Source: Pseudomonas sp. 14P_8.1_Bac3
GTDB taxonomy: Bacteria; Pseudomonadota; Gammaproteobacteria; Pseudomonadales; Pseudomonadaceae
Assembly: GCF_025466085.1 (NCBI RefSeq)
Contig: NZ_JANLOD010000068.1
Location: forward strand, 186,001 to 250,000
Reading direction: 5' to 3'
Length of the DNA: 64,000 nucleotides
Shown piece after piece: positions 44,783 through 52,968 of the stretch (position 1 is the first letter of the stretch; the number at the start of each line of letters is the position of its first letter). A program made the position numbers and the translations under genes. Below the pieces are notes generated by a model. That model did not search any database. It saw nothing but the letters and a program-made list of their open reading frames with translations, and was not told the origin of the DNA.

Positions 44783-44808
44783 CCTCCATTCGTAATGTAT
44801 GCGAATGG
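44783..44808 (-). promoter_or_regulatory. Shine-Dalgarno-masking hairpin of ahcY
   Basis: On the minus strand a 7-bp stem CCATTCG (44808-44802) / CGAATGG (44792-44786) with a 9-nt loop covers the first two bases of the GGAGG Shine-Dalgarno (44787-44783). Its 5' strand abuts and overlaps the 3' end of the SAH aptamer, as expected for a translational switch. Confidence 0.6.
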
Positions 44809-44897
44809 GCGCCGTTGTGCGTTTAGTGTCTGGCCGTGGCCGGACAACGCCCCATCCGAGCCTGACAGGTCGAACCTGCTGCAGCGCCCCTCGGACA
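44801..44897 (-). promoter_or_regulatory. SAH riboswitch
   Basis: Read on the minus strand the leader contains TCCGAGGGGCGCTGCAGC, the hairpin CAGGTTCGACCTG, then CAGGCTCGGA (closing P1 with TCCGAG), a variable GC-rich hairpin, and ACAACGGCGCCC, which can form the pseudoknot with GGGCGC. This matches the S-adenosylhomocysteine riboswitch class (Rfam RF01057), known upstream of ahcY in pseudomonads. Confidence 0.95.
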
Positions 44898-44906
44898 GGT
44901 GGCGGG

Positions 44907-44936
44907 AAAACGGTATCCAATGAAGATGACCGTTTT
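44907..44936 (-). other. Extra stem upstream of the SAH aptamer
   Basis: Perfect inverted repeat AAAACGGT (44907-44914) / ACCGTTTT (44929-44936) with a 14-nt loop, in the ahcY leader just before the aptamer. Role unknown; it may protect the mRNA 5' end. Confidence 0.5.
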
Positions 44937-44948
44937 GAAACGGGGGCG

Positions 44949-44976
44949 ATTATAGCGGGCTATGCTGATCTTCCAA
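44949..44976 (-). promoter_or_regulatory. Sigma-70 promoter candidate for ahcY
   Basis: Minus strand: perfect -10 TATAAT at 44954-44949 and TTGGAA at 44976-44971 as -35, 16 bp apart. It gives a ~165-nt leader that contains the whole riboswitch. Confidence 0.55.
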
Positions 44977-45096
44977 AGCCTTTCTGCAGGTCAATGCCCG
45001 AACGGTAATCGAGACCATAGTCGATGCTGAATAGAGCTCTGGTCCGGGCTCTGCCATGATGGCCGGCATCAATCGGCAAGACGGTCAGGAGTGAAT

Positions 45097-45501
45097 ATGA
45101 ATTTCCACACCCGCAAATGGGTAAAACCCGAAGACCTCAACCCCAACGGCACGCTGTTCGGCGGCAGCCTGTTGCGCTGGATCGACGAAGAAGCGGCGAT
45201 CTACGCCATCGTCCAGCTGGGCAACCAGCGCGTGGTCACCAAGTACATTTCCGAAATCAACTTCGTCAGTGCTTCGCGTCAGGGCGACATCATCGAGCTG
45301 GGCATCACCGCCACCGAATTCGGCCGCACCTCGATCACCCTGACCTGCGAAGTGCGCAACAAGATCACCCGCAAAAGCATCCTGACGGTGGAGAAGATGG
45401 TCTTCGTCAACCTCGGGGAGGACGGTCTGCCCGCGCCCCATGGTCGCACCGAGATCAAGTACGTCAAGGACCAGTTTCAGGATGATGCAATTTCCGAGTG
45501 A
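45097..45501 (+). CDS. Acyl-CoA thioesterase (hotdog fold, YciA-like)
   Basis: 134 aa, single hotdog domain: 'PEDLNPNGTLFGGSLLRWID' with the catalytic Asp/Glu helix 'WIDEEAAIYAIVQLG', and 'ISEINFVSASRQGDIIELGI'. It hydrolyses acyl-CoA; chain length cannot be read from the sequence. The ATG at 45097 follows CAGGAG; the GTG at 45091 overlaps that site. Confidence 0.9.
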   Translation: MNFHTRKWVKPEDLNPNGTLFGGSLLRWIDEEAAIYAIVQLGNQRVVTKYISEINFVSASRQGDIIELGITATEFGRTSITLTCEVRNKITRKSILTVEKMVFVNLGEDGLPAPHGRTEIKYVKDQFQDDAISE

Positions 45502-45515
45502 GATCGGCGGAGCGT

Positions 45516-45603
45516 CCTTCGCGAGCAAGCCCGCTCCCACACTTGATCCCCGTCATGCACACGTTAACGATCTAAGGTGGGAGCGGGCTTGCTCGCGAAA
45601 GCG
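45516..45603. repeat. REPIN after the thioesterase gene
   Basis: Inverted arms 45516-45542 and 45575-45603 (core GGGAGCGGGCTTGCTCGCGAA), spacer ~32 bp. Confidence 0.9.
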
Positions 45604-45695
45604 GTCTCCCCGTCAACGATGATTCAGCGGACCACTGAACAGCGCCGAACCCAACGTGTCGTACCTACATGACACGCCACAGGTTCAGGAGCTTT

Positions 45696-46583
45696 ATGGA
45701 TACGCACAAAGACGGCAAGACCCCGGATCTCTCGGCAAAAGAGCAGCACGAGGTCGACAAGAACCAGCCACCGCGCGCGGCGGTGCTGCATGAAATCATT
45801 CGCACCCAGGGCGATCAGGAGCTGGAGCGCAGCATCGCCGCACTTTGGTGGTCGGCCCTCGCCGCGGGCCTGACCATGGGCCTGTCGCTGATGGCCATGG
45901 GGTTGCTCAATTCTCGGTTGCCGGACGGCGACGGCTTCAAGGTCATCGCCAGTTTCGGCTATTGCGCCGGTTTTCTCGCGGTGATCCTCGCCCGTCAGCA
46001 ACTGTTCACCGAAAACACCCTGACGGCCGTGCTGCCGATCATGAGCAAGCCGACGCTGGCCAACTGCGTTCGCTTGCTGCGGTTGTGGACGGTGGTGCTG
46101 GTGGGCAATCTCTGCGGCACCTTGCTCGTGGCTTATGTGATGCTGCACCTGCCGATTTTCGACAGCAAGACCGACCTGGCCTTCCTCGACATTGGCCGCA
46201 AGGTCATGGAAAACGATACCGGCCAGATGTTCGCCAAAGGCATTGTGTCGGGCTGGATGATCGCCACCATGGTCTGGATGATCCCGTCCATGGAGAGCGC
46301 GAAGATGTGGATCATTATTCTCATCACCTACTTCATGGCGCTGGGCGACTTCACCCACATCGTGGTCGGCTCTGCCGAGGTCTCGTACCTGGTCTTCGCC
46401 GGGGAGCTGCCGTGGAAGGATTTCTGGCTGGTGTTCGCCGGTCCGACGCTGGCGGGCAACATCATCGGTGGCAGTTTCATTTTCGCGCTGATCAGCCATG
46501 CGCAGATTCGCAGCGAATCCGGCGTGCCAAAGGGCAAGGACAACGACACAGAGCCGAATGCCAAGGAAGACGCCCAGCCCTGA
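45696..46583 (+). CDS. Formate/nitrite transporter (FNT) family protein, YfdC-like
   Basis: 295 aa. A hydrophilic N terminus (~50 aa, rich in charged residues) precedes six membrane segments: 'LWWSALAAGLTMGLSLMAMG', 'SFGYCAGFLAVILARQQLFT', 'GIVSGWMIATMVWMIPSM', 'GDFTHIVVGSAEVSYLVFAG', ending 'GPTLAGNIIGGSFIFALIS'. It resembles the YfdC branch rather than FocA/NirC; substrate unknown. The start at 45696 (ATGGATACG) follows AGGAGC. Confidence 0.88.
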   Translation: MDTHKDGKTPDLSAKEQHEVDKNQPPRAAVLHEIIRTQGDQELERSIAALWWSALAAGLTMGLSLMAMGLLNSRLPDGDGFKVIASFGYCAGFLAVILARQQLFTENTLTAVLPIMSKPTLANCVRLLRLWTVVLVGNLCGTLLVAYVMLHLPIFDSKTDLAFLDIGRKVMENDTGQMFAKGIVSGWMIATMVWMIPSMESAKMWIIILITYFMALGDFTHIVVGSAEVSYLVFAGELPWKDFWLVFAGPTLAGNIIGGSFIFALISHAQIRSESGVPKGKDNDTEPNAKEDAQP

Positions 46584-46622
46584 AGCAGGGCGAGGCATCA
46601 GCGCTCGCCCGGGGCTTCGCGT

Positions 46623-48629
46623 TTATCCGCCCGGAATCAGCCAGGCGCGGGCCTGCTCGATGGTGGTCGAGCGCGATGGACGCGACGAGGTCAGGGCGGT
46701 GCGCGAAACGTACCGTTCGATCATTCGATTGAGCACAGCGTTGTACTCTTCATCGCTCTTGGCGGTTCGCAAATCAACGATGGACTGGTTCAACAACCTG
46801 ACGTTGGCATCCGGCTGACGAGGGCGATAGAGCGAGGGGTAGATCACTTCGCGAATGAAGTTTTCGCTCTTGGTGACGATGTCGCGCAGGCCCATTTCCT
46901 TGATCGCTTCGGTCATCACTGCTGACTTTGGCCCATGGGCACCGGCATCCATGCGCTTGACGGCTTGCAGCAGCTCCATGTAATCCGGATCGTTGCCGTG
47001 GTTGAGCTTTTTCGCCAGCCAGTCGATTTTTCCTGGCGCGTCGCCGAGCTGGTCCAGGGTCGCCAGTGCGTTACGCATTGCCGAGGTCAGCACCAGCGTA
47101 TCCTTCGCCTTGGTTTTTGCCTCCATCAACGCGTGCTTCAAAGCATTCAATGCCTGTTGGGCTTCCTGCCGGAAGGTGATGACGGTCAAGGACTGCTGAT
47201 CGTTCTGCAGCTCATGCGCGGTAGCTTCGAAGAGGGTGTCATCCAGCGCCAGCAGTGCGCCGCCGATGGAGGCGAACGTGTACGTTTTGCTGCTTTCGTG
47301 GCGGCTTAAGTGCTCCTCGACTTTCTTTTGCAGTTTTTCCTGCAGGTGGTTTTTATCCGCGAGGGGCATGCTGAAATTGACGGTGCCCTTGAACGTTCCG
47401 GTGAAGTCGCCCCTTTCGGTCCTCAAGGGAACCGGTACGGTTTCATCGGCAAAAATCTGGATGCCATGGGCTTCCTGGACGTCCCGAGCGCGGTATTGCA
47501 CGCGGATCACCGAGTCGGTCATGGCTGAGAGCAGCGTACCGCGATCATTTTTTTCGCCGCCGTTCTCGCTCTCGAACTTGAGAATCAGTTGCTCGCTGTC
47601 AGGAATGGCGCTCATCCGGAATTGCGGCTCGTACAGGTCGAGCACCGGCGTGTTGAGCATGATTCCGCCGTCCTGGAACCGGGTGCGCTCCCCTTCAGCC
47701 TGAAAGGGCAATTGCTGCTCCGAAGGCTGTTGGAAGACAAAGGGCAGCGAGCCTGAAATATGCGCGGCGCGCGCCACATCCATGTCCGGGGTCAGGCTGG
47801 CGTTGAACACCACCATTTGTGGTCGTCCGTCGAACATGGCGGTGCCGGTGATGTGCAGTTGTTTGATTTCCGGCAGCTCTTTGCTCAGCGTCGCCAGATC
47901 ACCGAAGGTGACGTAGCCGTTGGCGCTTATCTGTTTTACGCAGGCTTTGCTCGCTGGCGAAATCTGCCGTTGCGGATCATTGAGGGCATCGTTGAAACGC
48001 GACTGGATCGACTCAACCATTTTTTCCCGGATCAGTGCCTCCAGCGGCGCGGCCCTGGAGTGGAGGCGGGGCACCAGGTCGAATAGCAGCTGGCCGATGG
48101 TGCCGACTTTGCCCGGGATCTTCGCCACACCTTTGCCAATGGTCGAGCTGGCGTGCTGTAACTGTTCCAGCATTATGTTTTGACTGTCGAGCAGCGAAAC
48201 GAGGTTGGTTTCGTCGGACATTTGGTCAAAGTCGGCGTGGCGCATGCCGCTGGCCAGAAAGGCCGCAGAAATGGCCCCGGCCGACGAGCCTGAGATGCTT
48301 TCGATCTTGCCCAGGGCCTGGCTGGCTTCAAGCGCTTTTACCATCCCGGCGAACGCCACGCCCTTCGCGCCACCGCCGCTGAGTACCAGGGTCTTGATGT
48401 CGGGGCGCTTAAGGTCCAGCTCAACCACGCCGTTTTCAAAGCGGCGGATGGTCAGCGCGCGATCGGTCAGTGCGTGTGCCAACGTTTCGCCCGGCCCTTG
48501 AGCGATTCGCATACCTCCATTCAGGAAATCACCCCAGTCATTTTCTTTCTGCGCGGGCGGTGATCCTTGAGCGCTACTTCCCTGAAGATGCGCGGTACTG
48601 GGCAAAACCGTGTTGGGAAATTTGATCAT
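46623..48629 (-). CDS. ExoU-like patatin phospholipase
   Basis: 668 aa (ExoU 687). The N-terminal ~75 residues lack a signal peptide. The patatin domain has oxyanion loop 'LVLSGGGAKGVAFAGMVKAL' (81-100), the nucleophile Ser116 in GSSAG and the catalytic Asp320 in 'FQDGG', spaced as in ExoU. Strong similarity continues ('ITGTAMFDGRPQMVVFNAS', 'AAHISGSLPFVFQ') into the C-terminal membrane-localisation domain with 'REVIYPSLYRPRQPD'. ExoU is a type III-delivered, ubiquitin-activated phospholipase A2. No spcU-like chaperone gene or T3SS gene is adjacent. Base composition looks slightly less GC-rich than the flanks. Activity and delivery are inferred. Confidence 0.9.
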   Translation of the reverse strand: MIKFPNTVLPSTAHLQGSSAQGSPPAQKENDWGDFLNGGMRIAQGPGETLAHALTDRALTIRRFENGVVELDLKRPDIKTLVLSGGGAKGVAFAGMVKALEASQALGKIESISGSSAGAISAAFLASGMRHADFDQMSDETNLVSLLDSQNIMLEQLQHASSTIGKGVAKIPGKVGTIGQLLFDLVPRLHSRAAPLEALIREKMVESIQSRFNDALNDPQRQISPASKACVKQISANGYVTFGDLATLSKELPEIKQLHITGTAMFDGRPQMVVFNASLTPDMDVARAAHISGSLPFVFQQPSEQQLPFQAEGERTRFQDGGIMLNTPVLDLYEPQFRMSAIPDSEQLILKFESENGGEKNDRGTLLSAMTDSVIRVQYRARDVQEAHGIQIFADETVPVPLRTERGDFTGTFKGTVNFSMPLADKNHLQEKLQKKVEEHLSRHESSKTYTFASIGGALLALDDTLFEATAHELQNDQQSLTVITFRQEAQQALNALKHALMEAKTKAKDTLVLTSAMRNALATLDQLGDAPGKIDWLAKKLNHGNDPDYMELLQAVKRMDAGAHGPKSAVMTEAIKEMGLRDIVTKSENFIREVIYPSLYRPRQPDANVRLLNQSIVDLRTAKSDEEYNAVLNRMIERYVSRTALTSSRPSRSTTIEQARAWLIPGG

Positions 48630-48752
48630 GTGCCTCTTCCTTTGAGAGCCGTTGGGGAGGCTGCACTTTAGGAGAGTCGAGGCCGCACAAGAGCGCGGGG
48701 TAGCAATTGGGAACAGATGGCCGAAGGCGATTGCCGTGGGACTTTTTCATGG

Positions 48753-48781
48753 CCTGAAAGGCTCTGGATCGGCCTTTCAGG
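48753..48781. other. Inverted repeat between MFS gene and ExoU-like gene
   Basis: 10-bp perfect arms CCTGAAAGGC / GCCTTTCAGG with a 9-nt loop, in the 244-bp gap. No T run follows on either strand; it could be a weak terminator of the MFS transcript or a protein site. Nothing else was recognised in this gap. Confidence 0.4.
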
Positions 48782-48873
48782 TTGGCATCGGATCGTCGTG
48801 GAAACGGCCCGGAGACAATTCGGACAACGGGCGTCCTGAACGCCCCGAAGGTTGGGACCGATTTTCTGACGGG

Positions 48874-50043
48874 TTAGCCGGACACGTTGACCGTGGCCAC
48901 GCGGCGGCGTTGCAGGACAATAAATAACAGCGCGGTCATCACCGTCAGCCCGCTGACCAGCGCGCCCGTCCAAGGCAAGTCCGCGAGGTCCGCGCCACTG
49001 GCGACGACCAGGCCACCCATCCATGCGCCGGCAGCGTTGCCGAGGTTGAATGCGCTTTGATTCAGCGTCGAGCCCAGGTTCGGCGCCTCGTGGGCCTGAT
49101 CGATAATCAGCAACTGCAGGATCGGGCACAGCGCGAACGCGAAGATCCCCCACAGCACCAGCGTGATCGCCGCCGGGATTACCGAGTGGCTGGTCTGGGT
49201 AAACGCCGCCAGCACCACCACTACCGCCAGCGCCATGCCGACCAGCGAGGGCAGCAAACGACTGTCGGCCAGACGGCCGCCGAGCATGCTGCCCGCCGTC
49301 AAACCCACGCCGAACAACAGCAGCATGATCGTCACGCCATGGGGGCTCACGCCGGTGACGTCCTGCAGAATCGGCGCGATGTAGGTGAACACGCTGAACA
49401 GGCTGGTCGAGGCCAAGACGCTCATGCCCAGGGCCAGCAGCACGTTGACCTTGCCCAGCACTTTGAACTCGCTGGCCAGGTTGGCCTTGTCCATCGCGAT
49501 GTTCTTCGGCAGCCACACCCACTGCGCGATGGCGGCAATCACTCCGATCACCGACACCGCCCAAAACGTCGAGCGCCAGCCGGCGTACTGCCCAAGCGCG
49601 GTGCCCAGCGGCACGCCGAGTACGTTGGCCAGGGTCAGGCCGGTGAACATCATGGCAATCGCCTGGGCCCGTTTGTTCGGTGCCACCAGGCCGGCCGCGA
49701 CCACCGAACCGATGCCGAAGAACGCGCCATGACACAGCGCCGTGATCACGCGTGCGGCCATCAGTGTGGCGTAGTTCGGGGCGAGGGCGCAGAGGATGTT
49801 GCCGAAGATGAACATCAGCGTCATCCCCAGCAACGTGGCTTTGCGCGGCATGTTGGCGGTGCCGATGGCGAGGACGGGCGCGCCGAACACCACGCCCAGG
49901 GCGTAGCCGGTGATCAGCAGGCCGGCATCGGGAATGCTTACGGCCAGGTCGCGAGCGACGTCGGGCAGCAGGCCCATGATGACGAATTCAGTGGTGCCGA
50001 TGCCGAACGCGGCAACAGCGAGGGCAAGCAGGGGGAGTGGCAT
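48874..50043 (-). CDS. MFS transporter (DHA1/AraJ-like)
   Basis: 389 aa with 12 hydrophobic segments. It begins 'MPLPLLALAVAAFGIGTTEF', and 'VIMGLLPDVARDLAVSIPDA' is typical of the YdhP/AraJ drug/sugar efflux group; the motif A-like loop 'LAIGTANMPRKATLLGM' follows TM2. Substrate unknown. It is divergent from the EamA gene. Confidence 0.9.
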   Translation of the reverse strand: MPLPLLALAVAAFGIGTTEFVIMGLLPDVARDLAVSIPDAGLLITGYALGVVFGAPVLAIGTANMPRKATLLGMTLMFIFGNILCALAPNYATLMAARVITALCHGAFFGIGSVVAAGLVAPNKRAQAIAMMFTGLTLANVLGVPLGTALGQYAGWRSTFWAVSVIGVIAAIAQWVWLPKNIAMDKANLASEFKVLGKVNVLLALGMSVLASTSLFSVFTYIAPILQDVTGVSPHGVTIMLLLFGVGLTAGSMLGGRLADSRLLPSLVGMALAVVVVLAAFTQTSHSVIPAAITLVLWGIFAFALCPILQLLIIDQAHEAPNLGSTLNQSAFNLGNAAGAWMGGLVVASGADLADLPWTGALVSGLTVMTALLFIVLQRRRVATVNVSG

Positions 50044-50226
50044 GCGCAAGGTCTCTGTCGGTAGTCTTGACGCTGTGATCAGGCATACGCAGGCCGAAGA
50101 CCGTTCTTGAGAAGAGCGGACCGAGGCAGGAATTATTGGAATTAGTCTGTGCGCAACTGAGTGCGGCGTGGTCGCTTGCAGTATAAACAGCTGCTGACAT
50201 ATGGCGAATCAATTCTCTCCGCTGAA

Positions 50227-50253
50227 CCTGTAGGAGCAAGCTCGCTCCTACAG
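50227..50253. repeat. Solo palindromic REP upstream of the EamA gene
   Basis: Palindrome CCTGTAGGAGC-AAGCTC-GCTCCTACAG, lying between the likely promoter and the start codon of the EamA gene; in the mRNA it would form a leader hairpin ~15 nt before the Shine-Dalgarno. Confidence 0.8.
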
Positions 50254-50280
50254 AGGGCGGAGCAAAAAAAGGAGTGTGCC

Positions 50281-51114
50281 GTGCTTGCAACGGCTTTGGT
50301 GTTAGTGGCGGCGCTGTTGCACGCGGCGTGGAATACGCTGATTAAATTCAGTGCAGAACGGTTGTTGGTCGTGGCCTGCATGGACAGCGTGGCGCTGTTG
50401 TTTGTCGCCCTGATGCTGCCATTCCTGGCGTTGCCGCCGATTGAAATCTGGCCGTGGATTCTGGCGTCGGCGGCGTTCGAGTTGCTGTATCGCTACTTGC
50501 TGATCCAGGCTTATCGGGTTGGTGACCTGGGGCTGGTTTATCCGCTGATGCGTGGACTGTCACCGCTGGTGGTGCTGGCCCTGACGCTGATCTTTGCCGG
50601 GGAAGTGCTGACCCATCAGCAGATCTTCGGCATCCTGCTGATTCCGTTCGGCATGCTATGCCTGTTGTGGCAGGGCGGTGGTGGCGCGCGTCTGCCCTGG
50701 TCGATGCTGCCGGTGGTGGCACTGATCGGGCTGTGCATCGGCTGCTACACCTTTATCGACGGCCAGGCGCTGCGGCGCTGGTCGCATCCGCTGGATTACC
50801 TGGTCTGGGTCACGTTGATCAGCGCCTGGCCGTTTCCGCTGCTGGCGCTGGTGCGCAAGCGACCGGCGTTCATGCTGTTCTGGCGCGAGCAGTGGCGGCT
50901 GGGCCTGGCGGTCGGATTCTGCGTGTTGTTCAGCTACGCTCTGGTGCTGTGGGCGATGCAGCTGGGTTCGATTGCCGAGGCGGCGGCCTTGCGCGAAATC
51001 AGCGTGATTCTGGTGGTGCTGTTCGGCATGCGTTACCTGAAAGAACCTTTCGGCCGGCCACGGCTCTTAGCCTGTGGACTGGTGTTGATCGGAATGCTGG
51101 TGATGAAGTTTTGA
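50281..51114 (+). CDS. EamA/DMT-family transporter
   Basis: 277 aa, about 9-10 hydrophobic segments in two EamA repeats ('LVAALLHAAWNTLIKFSAER', 'YPLMRGLSPLVVLALTLIF', 'AAALREISVILVVLFGMRYL'). GTG start at 50281 with AAAGGAG 7-8 bp upstream; the frame is open further but runs through a REP. Probable metabolite exporter; substrate unknown. Confidence 0.88.
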   Translation: MLATALVLVAALLHAAWNTLIKFSAERLLVVACMDSVALLFVALMLPFLALPPIEIWPWILASAAFELLYRYLLIQAYRVGDLGLVYPLMRGLSPLVVLALTLIFAGEVLTHQQIFGILLIPFGMLCLLWQGGGGARLPWSMLPVVALIGLCIGCYTFIDGQALRRWSHPLDYLVWVTLISAWPFPLLALVRKRPAFMLFWREQWRLGLAVGFCVLFSYALVLWAMQLGSIAEAAALREISVILVVLFGMRYLKEPFGRPRLLACGLVLIGMLVMKF

Positions 51115-51153
51115 CCGAAGCCTGACGCTTCCAACCTGGAAAAGGGATGACTT

Positions 51154-51537
51154 ATGACGGTTGCTCTATGGTGCATTTTGATCGCGATTTTCCTGCCTTA
51201 CCTGTGCACGGCGGTGGCCAAAGCCAGTGGTCGGTACACACTGAGTGACAACCATGATCCACGGGATTTTCTTGAGTCACTGAACGGTCTCGGTCGGCGC
51301 GCGCATGCGGCGCAACTGAACAGTTTTGAGGTCACCCCGGCATTCGCTGCGGCGGTGATCGTCGCGCACCTGGTCGGCACCGCACAGCTGGTGACGGTCA
51401 ATGTGCTGGCGGTTTTGTTCATCACCAGCCGGCTGCTTTACATCATTTGCTACCTGGCCGACTGGGCGATTTTTCGGTCGTTGGTGTGGTTTGTGGGGAT
51501 GGGGTTGATAGTGAGTTTCTTCGTAGTGTCAGTCTGA
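51154..51537 (+). CDS. MAPEG family membrane protein
   Basis: 127 aa, four hydrophobic helices: 'LWCILIAIFLPYLCTAVAKA', 'NHDPRDFLESLNGLGRRAHA', 'NSFEVTPAFAAAVIVAHLVG' and a C-terminal 'FVGMGLIVSFFVVSV'. This is the bacterial MAPEG (DUF/YecN-like) group; glutathione-linked activity is unproven. It follows the EamA gene by 39 bp and may be co-transcribed. Confidence 0.9.
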   Translation: MTVALWCILIAIFLPYLCTAVAKASGRYTLSDNHDPRDFLESLNGLGRRAHAAQLNSFEVTPAFAAAVIVAHLVGTAQLVTVNVLAVLFITSRLLYIICYLADWAIFRSLVWFVGMGLIVSFFVVSV

Positions 51538-51561
51538 GACAACCTCGTAGGGTTTTCGGGC

Positions 51562-51632
51562 CCTTTCGCGAGCCAGCCCGCTCCCACAGTTGACCGCAAT
51601 CATCTGTAGGGACGGGGGCTTGCTCGCGAAAG
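51562..51632. repeat. REPIN between MAPEG gene and mltA
   Basis: Inverted arms 51562-51589 and 51604-51632; the second arm has small insertions (GGGACGGGGGCTTGC). Confidence 0.8.
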
Positions 51633-51655
51633 CCGCCGATCCTGCGCAGCAGAAC

Positions 51656-52840
51656 TCAGGGGCTGGTCTTAGCCGCATCAGCCACCTGCGGCACTTGCGG
51701 CAACGCCGCGCCTTTGGGCCACAGCATCCAGATTTGCCCCTGCTGTTTCATGTCGCCCGCCAGTTGCCCGGCCGCTTCGCCGGTGCCCCAGAACAGGTCC
51801 GCACGGACTTCGCCGGCAATCGCGCCGCCCGTGTCCTGGGCCGCCACCGGTCGTACCAGTGGCGTGCCGTCCGGTTTAGTGGTCGATAGCCACATCAGGC
51901 TGCCCAGTGGAATCACCTTGCGGTCCACCGCGGCGCTATAGCCCGCCGTCAGCGGAACGTTCAGCGAGCCGCGAGGCCCTTCATTGCCGTCCGGGTTGCG
52001 GGTGAAGAACACGTAGCTGGGGTTGCTGCCGAGCAGTTCTGGAATGCGCGTCGGGTTGGCCTTGGCCCAGTTGCTGATCGCACCCATGGTCACGTCTTCT
52101 TTCTTCAGCTCGCCTTGCTCCACCAGCCAGCGGCCGATCGGTCGATACGGATGGCCATTCTGGTCGGCGTAGGCAATCCGCAACTGGCGCCCATCGTCGA
52201 GTTGTATGCGACCGGAGCCCTGGATCTGCAGGAATTGCAGGTTCATCGGGTCGGTCAGCCAGGCCACCACGGGCGCCTTGACCCCTTTGGTTTCAATGGT
52301 TGCCGCATCGTCGTAAGGCTTGAGTACGCGACCTTCGAGCCGTCCACGCAGGCGTTTGCCCTTGAGCTCCGGGTAGAGGCTATCCAGGGAGACGATGATC
52401 ATGTCCTCGGGGACGCCATACACCGGAATATTCGCCGCGGTGGTCTGGGTCAGGCTGCCGGGATAGACCGGTTCGTAATAACCGGTGATCAGGCCGTTGG
52501 GATTGTCGTTGGCGGCGCGCAGGCCGTAGACGTCGAGGTTCTGTTTGAGGAAGCCGCGAATGGCGTTGGCGGTTGGCGGCACGTTGGCGGCAGCAGCGCA
52601 GGTCGGGCCCCAGACCGCATCGGCCTTGAGTCGGGTGCAGGCGCTGCGCCACGAAGCAAAACCGGCGACCAGATCGTTATCGGAGACGGTCGGCAGTGCA
52701 TCCCAACTGGCACTGGAGTAGGTCGCCAGCGCGTGGGTTTTTGGTGTGTTGTTGTCACCGCCGGTGCAGCCCGCGAGTACGGCCACCATCGGGAGCGTCC
52801 ACACGAGGTGCTGGCGCCATGCCTTGAAACGGCTGTTCAT
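51656..52840 (-). CDS. mltA: Membrane-bound lytic murein transglycosylase A
   Basis: 394 aa lipoprotein: N-terminal 'LPMVAVLAGCTGGDNN' with lipobox LAGC. MltA domain: 'LITGYYEPVYPGSLTQT', 'SLDSLYPELKGKRLRGRLEG', 'WLTDPMNLQFLQIQGSGRI'; 3D-domain end: 'AQDTGGAIAGEVRADLFWGT' with the catalytic Asp. It cleaves peptidoglycan to 1,6-anhydro products at the outer membrane. The start at 52840 is just ahead of the lipoprotein signal. Confidence 0.96.
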   Translation of the reverse strand: MNSRFKAWRQHLVWTLPMVAVLAGCTGGDNNTPKTHALATYSSASWDALPTVSDNDLVAGFASWRSACTRLKADAVWGPTCAAAANVPPTANAIRGFLKQNLDVYGLRAANDNPNGLITGYYEPVYPGSLTQTTAANIPVYGVPEDMIIVSLDSLYPELKGKRLRGRLEGRVLKPYDDAATIETKGVKAPVVAWLTDPMNLQFLQIQGSGRIQLDDGRQLRIAYADQNGHPYRPIGRWLVEQGELKKEDVTMGAISNWAKANPTRIPELLGSNPSYVFFTRNPDGNEGPRGSLNVPLTAGYSAAVDRKVIPLGSLMWLSTTKPDGTPLVRPVAAQDTGGAIAGEVRADLFWGTGEAAGQLAGDMKQQGQIWMLWPKGAALPQVPQVADAAKTSP

Positions 52841-52968
52841 GAAGTAATTCCTTTGCCGGTTGCCCGAGTGCTCCCTGCCCTCGAACAACCCGTATTGATA
52901 ATAGGGCTATTGGTGTTTGTCGGTGACGCGAGGATACTGGCCGCCGTTCCCCGTGACCTGAAGCCACC

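Noticed and set aside
46584..46622. spcU-like chaperone gene next to the ExoU-like gene
   Set aside because: Only 39 bp separate the phospholipase stop from the FNT gene, and the upstream gap has no small acidic open frame with a start and Shine-Dalgarno.
48630..48873. ExsA binding box upstream of the ExoU-like gene
   Set aside because: One stretch (TGAAAAAG on the minus strand) is close to TNAAAANA but fails the last position and lacks a paired downstream half; chance match in a short gap.
50161..50280. 40-residue N-terminal extension of the EamA transporter
   Set aside because: The stretch includes a translated REP and no membrane segment; the GTG at 50281 has AAAGGAG properly spaced.
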